64,000 nucleotides of DNA from NCBI RefSeq assembly GCF_018388425.1, contig NZ_CP074406.1, positions 1,488,001-1,552,000 of the forward strand, in the 5' to 3' direction. The notes under the pieces are model-generated. The model saw only the letters and a list, made by a program, of their open reading frames with translations. It did not search any database and was not told the origin of the DNA. Both the position numbers and the translations under genes were made by a program. The first letter of the stretch is position 1. Each line of letters begins with the position of its first letter. This DNA comes from Nocardioides faecalis. Its GTDB lineage: Bacteria > Actinomycetota > Actinomycetes > Propionibacteriales > Nocardioidaceae. This document shows, piece by piece, positions 37,817-45,444 of the stretch.

Positions 37817-39606
37817 CCGGCCGTCGACGGCTGGCGCCACGGGCGCTGCTGCTGGCGCTGCCGCTGATCCTGATCGCGCTCGCCGGGCTGCTCGCCCCCT
37901 GGATCGCCCCCGCCGCGCCGACCGCGACCGACCTGTCGGCCAGCCTCGAGAGCCCCAGCGGTGCACACCTGCTCGGCACCGACCAGCTCGGCCGCGACCA
38001 GCTCAGCCGGCTGCTCTGGGCGGCTCGGACATCCATCGCGATGGCCGCCGTCGTGATGACCCTGTCGTTCGTCATCGGGGTCGGCATCGGCGCCCTGGGC
38101 GCCTTCGCCGGCGGCCTCGTCGACCGGCTCGTCACGTGGCTCGTGGAGGTCGCCCTGTCCGTGCCGACGCTGTTGCTCGCCCTGGCGATCGTCGGCATCC
38201 GCGGCAACAGCCTGCCGAACCTGGTGCTCGCCCTGTCCGTGGTCGCCTGGGCGCCGTACGCCCGCATCGCCCGGGGGGCGGTGCTGGGGTTCCGGTCCTC
38301 GCCGGTCTGTGACGCACTGGTCGGCCTCGGCGCGCACCCGCTGCGGATCCTGGTGCGCCACGTGGTGCCGACCGCGGCCCGTCCCGCGCTCGTCTTCGCC
38401 AGCACCGACGTCGGTGCGGTCGTGCTCGCCACGGCAGGCCTGAGCTTCCTGGGCCTCGGGATCACCCCGCCCACCCCGGAGTGGGGCCAGATGCTGGTGG
38501 AGTCGCGCCCCTACCTGGCCTCGGCCTGGTGGCTCTGGCTGCCGCCGGGATTGGCGATCACGGCGGTCGCGTTCTCCGGCAACCTGCTGAGCGAGCACCT
38601 CGGTATCCCGCCTGAGCTGCGACGCTGGCGGCTGCGGCGGACGCCGACCCCGACTGTCCCGAGCAGCCCCGAGCCGGAGGTCTCTCCGGTGAGCACGCCC
38701 GCTCCCGTGGGGGAGCACGACCTGCTCGTGGTCCGCGACCTGCACGTCACCTTCGACACCGCCGACGGCCCGGTGCCCGCGGTGCGCGGCGTCGACTACT
38801 CGGTACGGCGTGGCGAGGTGCTCGCGATCGTCGGCGAGAGCGGGTCGGGCAAGACCGCCTCCAGCCTGGCCCCGCTCGGGTTGGCCGGCGACCGTGCCCG
38901 CGTGAGCGGCAGCGTGCGGCTCGGCGGCACCGAGCTCGTCGGCGCGGGCGAGGACGTGCTCTCCTCGGTGCGCGGAGGCGAGGTCGCGGTCGTCTTCCAG
39001 AACCCCACCACCGCCCTCAACCCGCTGCGCCGGATCGGGTCGATCGTCGCCGAGGGACTGCGGCCCCCGGTTCGCGGCCGGAGACGGGAGCGTGCCGGCG
39101 AGATCAGGCGCCGCGTCGTGGCCCTGCTGCGTGACGTGGGGCTGCCCGATCCCGAGCGGCTGGTCGACTGCTACCCACACGAGCTGTCCGGCGGCATGCG
39201 GCAGCGGGTGCTCGTCGCGGCCGCCCTCGCCGGTGACCCCCGCCTGGTCGTGGCCGACGAGCCGACCACCGCCCTGGACGTCACCACCCAGGCGGAGGTG
39301 CTCGACCTGCTGCGCAGGCTGCAGCACCAGCGCGACCTCGCCCTGGTGCTGATCAGCCACGACCTCGCGGTCGTCGGCGCGGTGGCCGACCGGATCCTCG
39401 TGCTGGACGCCGGCCGGGTCGTCGAGGAGCTGCCCGCCGACGCCCTGCACCTCGCGGAGCACCCGCGCACCCGGGACCTGCTGGCGGCCGTGCCGATGCT
39501 GCCCGCCCTCGCCCCTCACCGCGGCCCGCACCTCGACATGGGGCATGCGCGGCACCCCGGGGGGCCGGTCGCCCGGACCGGCGACGGGAGGGAGGCGCCG
39601 TGCTGA
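37813..39606 (+). CDS. Fused ABC permease and ATP-binding protein (NikC-NikD-like)
   Basis: 597 residues. The N-terminal half (1 to about 275) is a DppC/NikC-type permease: GTDQLGRDQLSRLLWAARTS, EAA loop DALVGLGAHPLRILVRHVVP, and SFLGLGITPPTPEWGQML. A Pro/Ser linker (PTPTVPSSPEPEVSPVSTPAP) joins it to a DppD/NikD-type ATPase with Walker A GESGSGKT (341-348), Q-loop VVFQNPTTALNPL, signature LSGGMRQR (about 458) and Walker B LVVADEPTTALDV. The frame is continuous, so the fusion is real. An internal GTG at the linker (VSTPAPVGEHD) could also give a separate ATPase. Permease and ATPase normally come as separate genes in this family. Confidence 0.9.
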   Translation: MTGRRRLAPRALLLALPLILIALAGLLAPWIAPAAPTATDLSASLESPSGAHLLGTDQLGRDQLSRLLWAARTSIAMAAVVMTLSFVIGVGIGALGAFAGGLVDRLVTWLVEVALSVPTLLLALAIVGIRGNSLPNLVLALSVVAWAPYARIARGAVLGFRSSPVCDALVGLGAHPLRILVRHVVPTAARPALVFASTDVGAVVLATAGLSFLGLGITPPTPEWGQMLVESRPYLASAWWLWLPPGLAITAVAFSGNLLSEHLGIPPELRRWRLRRTPTPTVPSSPEPEVSPVSTPAPVGEHDLLVVRDLHVTFDTADGPVPAVRGVDYSVRRGEVLAIVGESGSGKTASSLAPLGLAGDRARVSGSVRLGGTELVGAGEDVLSSVRGGEVAVVFQNPTTALNPLRRIGSIVAEGLRPPVRGRRRERAGEIRRRVVALLRDVGLPDPERLVDCYPHELSGGMRQRVLVAAALAGDPRLVVADEPTTALDVTTQAEVLDLLRRLQHQRDLALVLISHDLAVVGAVADRILVLDAGRVVEELPADALHLAEHPRTRDLLAAVPMLPALAPHRGPHLDMGHARHPGGPVARTGDGREAPC

Positions 39607-40373
39607 GCGTGGATCGGTTGACCGTGCGTCACCACGGCCGCGACCGCTCCGTCCTCGCGGTCGACGACGTGAGCCTCGAGGTCGGCGCCGGCGAGATCGT
39701 CGGCCTCGTGGGGGAGTCCGGCTGCGGCAAGTCCAGCCTGGCCCGGGTCGTCGTGGGCCTGGACCGGCCGACGTCGGGCACCGTCCGGCTCGACGGCACC
39801 GCCCTGCACGAGCTGCGCGGACGCGAGCGCCGGGACCACCGGCGCCAGGCGCAGCTGGTGTTCCAGGACCCCTACGGCTCCCTCGACCCGCACCGCTCCG
39901 TGGGCGCCACGATCGCGGAGGCGCTGGCCGTCGCGGGGGTGCCCCGCCCGCAGCGGGAGGCCCGGGTCGTCGAGCTGCTCGAGCGCGTCCACCTCGACCC
40001 CGTTGTACGACGCCGCCGGCCGCGCGAGCTCAGCGGTGGCCAGTGCCAGCGGGTCGCGATCGCCCGGGCGCTCGCGGTCGGCCCGAGGCTGCTGGTCTGC
40101 GACGAGCCCGTCACCGCGCTCGACGTGTCGGTGCAGGCCCGGGTGCTCGACCTGCTGGTCGAGCTGCGCGACGAGCTCGGCACCGGCTGCCTGTTCATCA
40201 CCCACGACCTGTCCGTGCTCGCCCGGATCGCCGACCGCATCGCCGTCATGCACGCCGGGCGGATCGTCGAGTCCGGCCTGGCCGAGGACGTCCTGACCCG
40301 GCCGGCCGACCCGGCGACCGTGCGGCTGCTCGAGGCCGTGCCCCGGTTCCACCAGCACCCCCAGCAGCCCTAG
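39600..40373 (+). CDS. ABC transporter ATP-binding protein (NikE/DppF-like)
   Basis: 257 residues. Walker A GLVGESGCGKSSLARVV, Q-loop LVFQDPYGSLDPHRSVG, signature LSGGQCQRVAIARAL, Walker B LLVCDEPVTALDVSVQ and H-loop ITHDLSVLARIAD. Second ATPase of the importer, pairing with the ATPase domain fused to the preceding permease. It overlaps the previous gene by 7 bases. It lacks the C-terminal oligopeptide-binding extension with the Cys-rich Fe-S motif often seen in DppF. Confidence 0.92.
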   Translation: MLSVDRLTVRHHGRDRSVLAVDDVSLEVGAGEIVGLVGESGCGKSSLARVVVGLDRPTSGTVRLDGTALHELRGRERRDHRRQAQLVFQDPYGSLDPHRSVGATIAEALAVAGVPRPQREARVVELLERVHLDPVVRRRRPRELSGGQCQRVAIARALAVGPRLLVCDEPVTALDVSVQARVLDLLVELRDELGTGCLFITHDLSVLARIADRIAVMHAGRIVESGLAEDVLTRPADPATVRLLEAVPRFHQHPQQP

Positions 40374-40465
40374 CCGCAGCCACCCCACCCCGACCTCAGC
40401 ACCAGCCCCCACCACCAGCCCCCCAGCACCAGCCCCACCACCCCACAGAGCGGAGCACGACCCCG
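40374..40465 (+). repeat. C/A-rich, G-poor spacer with short repeats
   Basis: Between the ATPase and the methyltransferase the plus strand is almost free of G and T and repeats CAGCACCAGCCCC and CACCACCAGCCCC-like units three to four times. An RNA copy would be C-rich and unstructured, the composition of Rho-utilisation sites. It may tune expression of the downstream gene. No hairpin is present. Confidence 0.5.
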
Positions 40466-41278
40466 ATGAGCACCCCCACCGACGCCCCGAACCCTTCCCC
40501 GGCCGGCGACCGCACCGCGCTGGCGCGCGACCTGGTCGCTGAGTGGGAGCGGCAGCAGGAGGTCTACATCGCGTACCGGGAGAACCGGTTCGCGCTCATG
40601 GTCGACCTGGTCGAGCTGGTCGCGCGCCCGGCCGACCTCGGCCGGCCGCTGCGGGTGCTCGACCTGGCCTGCGGGCCGGGCTCGGCGACCAAGCGGGTGC
40701 TGGCCCGATTCCCCGACGCGGAGGTGGTCGCGATCGACCTCGACCCGCTGCTGGTCGAGCTCGGTCGACTCGACCAGGCTGAGGCGACGACGGGACCGAC
40801 CTGGTTGGTCGGCGACCTGCGCGACCCGGCCTGGGTGACGCAGCTGCCGCACACCGAGTACGACGCCGTCATCTCCACCACCGCGCTGCACTGGCTGACC
40901 GGGGCCGAGCTCAGCGACCTGTACGCGACGGTGCACGGCTTGCTCACGCCGGGCGGGGTGTTCCTCAACGGTGACTACCTGCCGGCGCGCCGGCCCTCGG
41001 GCCGCGTCGCCGAGCTGGCGACCGAGGTGGGCCGGATGCGTGAGGAGCGGGCCCTCACAGCGGGCGCCCAGGCGTGGGAGACGTGGTGGGAGCGGGTGCG
41101 CGCCGTACCCGAGCTGGCCTCGGAGGTCGCTGCCCACGACGCCGCACTGGGGCAGCGCCGGGAGAACCAGGCACCGAGCCGCGCCTTCCACCTCGAGGCG
41201 CTGCGCGAGGCCGGGTTCTCCGACGTCGACCTGGTGTGGCACGACCTCACCGAGGGGCTGGTCTGCGCCCTGGCCTGA
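40466..41278 (+). CDS. SAM-dependent methyltransferase
   Basis: 270 residues, class I Rossmann fold. Motif I is LRVLDLACGPGSATKRVLARFP, followed by the acidic strand end VVAIDLDPLLVEL, then WLVGDLRDPAW, and motif IV-like YDAVISTTALHWLTGAELSDLYATVHGLLTPGG. Such Trans-aconitate-methyltransferase-like enzymes act on small molecules. Its place at the end of the Nik-like ABC operon suggests it modifies or makes the imported ligand or a metallophore, but this is inference. The ATG at 40466 has only a weak ribosome site (CGGAG, 11 bases away). Confidence 0.85.
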   Translation: MSTPTDAPNPSPAGDRTALARDLVAEWERQQEVYIAYRENRFALMVDLVELVARPADLGRPLRVLDLACGPGSATKRVLARFPDAEVVAIDLDPLLVELGRLDQAEATTGPTWLVGDLRDPAWVTQLPHTEYDAVISTTALHWLTGAELSDLYATVHGLLTPGGVFLNGDYLPARRPSGRVAELATEVGRMREERALTAGAQAWETWWERVRAVPELASEVAAHDAALGQRRENQAPSRAFHLEALREAGFSDVDLVWHDLTEGLVCALA

Positions 41279-41300
41279 GCCCTGGCCTGAGCTGGCGGGG

Positions 41301-42278
41301 TCAGTTCTCCATGCGGATCGACTGGCCCTTGATCATCGGGTAGTGGGCCAGGGTGCTCCCGTCGAGGTCCTCCTTGTGCATGTCCACACCGGTGACCTGG
41401 CTGTTCTCGTAGGTCGTGTAGTAGTAGATGCCCTTGTCGGTGTTGCAGCACGACGAGTAGATCGTGATCTCGAAGTCGTCCTTGTCCCCGACCTGCACGC
41501 ATCCGCGCTGCTGGGCGACCGAGCCGAGGATCTGGAAGAACTGGCTGATCGACTCCGACTCGGAGTCACCTGAGAGCGAGTTCATCCGGGTGAAGACGGC
41601 CTTGACGAACCGCGACGCCGACGAGAGGTCGCCCGGCAGCCCGATCCCGCCCATCCCGCGGCTGTAGACGTCCAGGTCCAGCTCCTTGGAGAAGGTGTTC
41701 TCCGGCGTGCGGGTCGAGAGGTGCATGAAGTTGTTCAGGTTGAACAGCTGGATGTCGAACGTGGGGTTGTTGGTCAGCACCTGGGTCGGGTTCTCGTAGA
41801 CCTTCAGCCCCTCGGCGACGCTCTCCACCGTGATCGAGGCTTCCCGGTCGGAGATGATCCAGTGCAGCGGCGAGAGCGGGTAGGCGTCGCTGAAGTTGAT
41901 CTTGACCAGGTTCAGCCCGGCGAGGGCGTCGCGCACCTCGGCGACCGTCTCGAACTGGCCAAGGATCCAGGGGATGAACTCGAACGGCGCGATGTTCGTG
42001 CGGTCGGGGGCCTCGGGCTTGTAGTCGGCGTTCTCCGGGAAGTTCAGCCCCGCCATGCTGAGGCCCTTCTCGTTGGTCGCGTCGTAGTAGAGCGGGTAGC
42101 CGTCGACGATCGTGGCCATGCCGATGATGGCGTGGTGGCTGGCCAACGGCTCCGCCTTGCGGAACTCGAACCGGAAGTTCCGCGGCGTCACGGTGACCTC
42201 CTCGTGGTAGGAGAACTCGAGGTCGAGGTTGCGGCCGAAGTAGTGGTCCTTGGTGGTGTAGTTCGTTGCCGTGCACAT
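41301..42278 (-). CDS. Choloylglycine (bile salt) hydrolase-family enzyme
   Basis: 325 residues, Ntn hydrolase that cleaves linear amides: conjugated bile salts, penicillin V or N-acyl-homoserine lactones. After Met removal the nucleophile is C2. Other family residues are R16 and D19 (FGRNLDLE), N79 (AGLNF), N170/N171 (LTNNPTFD) and R223 (SSASRFVK). The sequence runs without gaps along the Firmicutes BSH pattern I remember (CTA..YTTKDHYFGRN, PLYYDATNEKGL, YSRGMGGIGLPGDLSS, ESISQFF.ILGSV, IYSSCCN.DKGIYYYTTY). It is much closer to that than to the usual actinobacterial linear-amide hydrolases. No signal peptide: cytoplasmic. GGAGGCACCCCC precedes the ATG. Its G+C looks lower than its neighbours'. 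Confidence 0.93.
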   Translation of the reverse strand: MCTATNYTTKDHYFGRNLDLEFSYHEEVTVTPRNFRFEFRKAEPLASHHAIIGMATIVDGYPLYYDATNEKGLSMAGLNFPENADYKPEAPDRTNIAPFEFIPWILGQFETVAEVRDALAGLNLVKINFSDAYPLSPLHWIISDREASITVESVAEGLKVYENPTQVLTNNPTFDIQLFNLNNFMHLSTRTPENTFSKELDLDVYSRGMGGIGLPGDLSSASRFVKAVFTRMNSLSGDSESESISQFFQILGSVAQQRGCVQVGDKDDFEITIYSSCCNTDKGIYYYTTYENSQVTGVDMHKEDLDGSTLAHYPMIKGQSIRMEN

Positions 42279-42417
42279 GGGGGTGCCTCCGGTTCCTCGT
42301 AGGGCCCGAGCGTCGATCGAGGGTGGCGTCGGTCACACAAGCAAACGACGGCAGCCGCCCGCTGTCCAGAGGCGACGGGCGTGTTCGTCGGCGAGGATGG
42401 CCCGGCGAGGACCGGCC

Positions 42418-43080
42418 TCAGACGTCCGGGGTGCGCAACGCAGCGACGACGTCGGCGTTGAGCCGAGCCTTGATCGTCGCGAGGGTGGCCCGGTCCTTGC
42501 CGGCCAGGTCGCGCACGAGACCGGCGGCCACCTCCGCGAGCTGCTCCAGCGGCGCGTCGGCGTCGACGAGGCCCGCCGCGAGCGCCTCGGCGCCGCCGTA
42601 GCGTCGGCCGGTGGTCATCGCGGTCAGCGCGGTGCGAGGGCTGAAGCGGCTGATGATCAGGGCGTTCATCCCGGTGGTGAACGGGATGTGGATGTCGACC
42701 TCGGGGAAGCAGAAGAAGCCGCGGTCGGTGCGCATCGCCCGGAAGTCGTGGGCGGTGGCCAGCATCGCACCGGCGCCGAAGGCATGGCCGTTGACGGCGG
42801 CCACCGTCGGCACGGGCAGCGTGAGCACCCGGACGAACAGCTCGTGCACCCGGGCGACGTACGACGCGAACTCGTCGGGGTGCGCACCGAGCCAGTCCAG
42901 GTCCAGGCCGTTGGAGTAGAACTTGCCGCCGCCGGTGGTGACGAGGGCGACCGGGACATCGGTCGTCGCGACCTCCTCCAGCGCGTCCTCCACGGCGTCC
43001 AGCCAGGCGGGGGAGAAGCGGTTCTCGTCGTCGCCGAGGTCGAGCGTCCAGACCGGGTCGTTCTTGATGAGCGTGACCAT
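42418..43080 (-). CDS. Enoyl-CoA hydratase/isomerase family protein
   Basis: 220 residues, crotonase fold. It contains the oxyanion-hole segments ALVTTGGGKFYSNGLDLDWL and VPTVAAVNGHAFGAGAMLATAHDF, and the substrate loop FCFPEVDIHIPFTTGMNALI. The second catalytic Glu of hydratases is not clearly in place (PEVDIH has one acidic pair), so an isomerase or other reaction is possible. It is shorter than typical EchA, lacking part of the C-terminal helices, like peroxisomal-type enoyl-CoA isomerases. Divergent from the LLM oxidoreductase. Confidence 0.88.
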   Translation of the reverse strand: MVTLIKNDPVWTLDLGDDENRFSPAWLDAVEDALEEVATTDVPVALVTTGGGKFYSNGLDLDWLGAHPDEFASYVARVHELFVRVLTLPVPTVAAVNGHAFGAGAMLATAHDFRAMRTDRGFFCFPEVDIHIPFTTGMNALIISRFSPRTALTAMTTGRRYGGAEALAAGLVDADAPLEQLAEVAAGLVRDLAGKDRATLATIKARLNADVVAALRTPDV

Positions 43081-43250
43081 GACGGACTCCTCGAGATCGT
43101 GGCCGGAAGCGGCCGGCGGGGAGCAGGGAGACTACCGAGCGCTGCTCGAGCGTGAGGCGTGGACCCACCCGCGCCGTGTGGCTTCCGGTGAAAGCGGTCG
43201 GTCCGGCGAGACCGTGTGGTCGAATGACGGCCGAGACGAGGGAGTCCACC

Positions 43251-44348
43251 ATGAGCACGGCGACCACCCAGGAGTTCCCGGAGCTGGGCTGCTACGGCCT
43301 GGCCGGACATGCGACCAGCCCACGCGACCTGGTCGCGGAGGCCAGACGCGCGGAGGAGCTCGGCCTGGGCGCCGTCTTCCTCTCCGAGCGCTTCAACGCC
43401 AAGGACGCCGGCGTGATGGCCGGCGTGGTCGCCGGCGTCACCGACCGGATCGGCATCGCCACGGCGGCCACGAACCACAACACCCGGCACCCGCTGGTCA
43501 CCGCGACCATGGCCGCCACCGCGCACCGCGTGTCGCAGGGCCGCTACGCCCTCGGCCTGGGCCGCGGCTTCGACTTCCTCTTCGACATCATGGGCCTGCC
43601 CCGGGTCACCAGCGCCCAGATCGAGGATGCCGTCGGTATCTACCGCACGCTGTGGGGCGGCGGCGCCGTGGCCGGGCACGACGGGCCGGCAGGCACCTTC
43701 CCCTATCTCGTCCAGGACCCGTCGTACGACGAGGCGATCCCGGTCGTGCTCGTGGCGATCGGCGAGCGGACGCTGCGCCTGGCCGGACGCATCGCGGACG
43801 GCGTCGTGCTGCACACCTGCCTGACGGACGAGGCGACGCGCAAGAGCGTCAGCATCGTCCGCGAGGCGGCCGCCGACGCCGGGCGCGACCCGGCGTCGGT
43901 GCGGATATGGTCGGTGATGGGCACCGTGACGGACCTGGTGCCCGAGGAGCTGCGGCTGCGCAAGACCGTCGGGCGCCTGGCCACCTACCTGCAGGGCTAC
44001 GGCCCGGTCCTGGCCCGGGCCAACGGTTGGGACCTCGACGACCTGGAGCGGTTCCGCGCCGACGAGCTCGTCGCCGGCTACCAGGGCGGCTTCGACTCGG
44101 TGGGCACCAGCGAGGAGCTCATCCACCTGCGCGACGACGTGCTGCCGGCCTCGTGGCTGGCGACGATGGCGACCGGCAGCCCGGCGCAGTGCGCGGCCCG
44201 GATCGCCGGCCAGCTCGACACCGGCGTGGACAGCGTCGTGCTGCACGGAGCGACCCCGGACGAGATCGCTCCGATCCTGCCGGAGTGGCGGGCGATCCGG
44301 CCCGCGGGACTGGACCGACTGCCGGTCAACCCGGGGAGGATCCGATGA
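43251..44348 (+). CDS. LLM-class F420-dependent oxidoreductase
   Basis: 365 residues, bacterial luciferase-like TIM barrel. The N-terminus LGCYGLAGHATSPRDLVAEARRAEELGLGAVFLSERFNAKDA, IGIATAATNHNTRHPLVTATMAATAHR and GRYALGLGRGFDFLFDIMGLP closely follow the F420-dependent subfamily known as TIGR03857. LRKTVGRLATYLQGYG is also characteristic. It reduces or oxidises an unknown substrate with cofactor F420. The start is fixed by GAGGGAG before the ATG. Its stop overlaps the next gene (ATGA), giving a two-gene operon with the phosphotransferase. Confidence 0.9.
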   Translation: MSTATTQEFPELGCYGLAGHATSPRDLVAEARRAEELGLGAVFLSERFNAKDAGVMAGVVAGVTDRIGIATAATNHNTRHPLVTATMAATAHRVSQGRYALGLGRGFDFLFDIMGLPRVTSAQIEDAVGIYRTLWGGGAVAGHDGPAGTFPYLVQDPSYDEAIPVVLVAIGERTLRLAGRIADGVVLHTCLTDEATRKSVSIVREAAADAGRDPASVRIWSVMGTVTDLVPEELRLRKTVGRLATYLQGYGPVLARANGWDLDDLERFRADELVAGYQGGFDSVGTSEELIHLRDDVLPASWLATMATGSPAQCAARIAGQLDTGVDSVVLHGATPDEIAPILPEWRAIRPAGLDRLPVNPGRIR

Positions 44349-45388
44349 CCGCGGACGCCGCGCGGCTGATCACCACGGTGGACGAGATCAGCCCGGACTG
44401 GGTGGGTGAGGTGCTCGGCCGCGCGGTGTCGCAGGTCGAGGTGACGACGGTGGGCACCGGCCAGATCGGTGCCGTCTACCGGGTCCGGGCCCCGGAGCTG
44501 GCCCGCCCGGTGCTGGTGAAGCTGCCCACCGCGGACGTCGCCTCACGCGCACTGCTCGCGGGCGCCTACCGCAGCGAGGTGCGGTTCTACGCGCAGATCG
44601 CCGACACGGTCAGCATCCGGGTGCCGAAGGTGCACCTGGCGCAGATGCACGACGACGACGTCGCCTTCACGCTGGTGATGGAGGACCTCGACCCGTGTGC
44701 GCAGGGCGACCAGATCGCCGGCTGCACCCTGGCGCAGGCACTGGACGCCGCAGAGAACCTGGCCGGGCTGCACGCGCCGCGCTGGTGTGACGAGACCCTG
44801 CTGGAGATCGACGGGCTGACCCGCAACGGCCCGGACGACGCGGCCCTGCTGGCCGAGTTCTTCACCCCGGCGGTCGACATGTTCATCGACGGTCTCGGCG
44901 ACCTGCTCTCCCCGCAGACCGTCGCGCTGCTCCCGGACGTGGCCAAGGTGATCGAGCACTGGGAGCTGGCTCGCCGCGAACGGTTCTCGCTGGTCCACGG
45001 CGACTACCGGCTGGACAACCTCATGTTCCCGCCCGACGGCCGGCCCGGGGTCTATGCCGTGGACTGGCAGACCCTCACCGTGGCGCTGCCGGCGCGGGAC
45101 CTGGCGTTCTTCACCGGCACCTCGCTGCCCGTCGAGGACCGCCGGGCGTGGGACCGCCAGATCGTCGAGCGCTACCACGCCGCGCTCCTCGACCAGGGGG
45201 TCGCCGACCACCCGCTCGAGGAGTGCTGGGAGGACTACCGGTTCGCGATGCTCCAGGGACCGCTGGTCGCGGTGCTGGGCTGTGCCTACGGCACCCGCAC
45301 CGAGCGCGGCGACCGGATGTTCGCCGCCATGGTGAACCGCGCTGTCGCCGCCATCGCCGACCTGGGGACGCTGGACCTGCTCGACTGA
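44345..45388 (+). CDS. Aminoglycoside phosphotransferase-like kinase
   Basis: 347 residues, APH/choline-kinase fold. N-lobe Lys in RPVLVKLPTAD, Glu in YRSEVRFYAQIADTVSIRVPKVHLAQ. The catalytic loop is SLVHGDYRLDNLMF (HGDxxxxN) and the metal-binding Asp is in YAVDWQTL. Proteins of this type paired with F420-LLM or acyl-CoA dehydrogenase genes are common in actinobacteria; their substrates are unknown and probably not aminoglycosides. Translationally coupled to the LLM gene by an ATGA overlap. Confidence 0.88.
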   Translation: MTADAARLITTVDEISPDWVGEVLGRAVSQVEVTTVGTGQIGAVYRVRAPELARPVLVKLPTADVASRALLAGAYRSEVRFYAQIADTVSIRVPKVHLAQMHDDDVAFTLVMEDLDPCAQGDQIAGCTLAQALDAAENLAGLHAPRWCDETLLEIDGLTRNGPDDAALLAEFFTPAVDMFIDGLGDLLSPQTVALLPDVAKVIEHWELARRERFSLVHGDYRLDNLMFPPDGRPGVYAVDWQTLTVALPARDLAFFTGTSLPVEDRRAWDRQIVERYHAALLDQGVADHPLEECWEDYRFAMLQGPLVAVLGCAYGTRTERGDRMFAAMVNRAVAAIADLGTLDLLD

Positions 45389-45444
45389 CCGGGCGCCGAC
45401 CACCGTCTTTCTTCTCGCTGGAGAGGAGCTCCAACCCATCGGGG

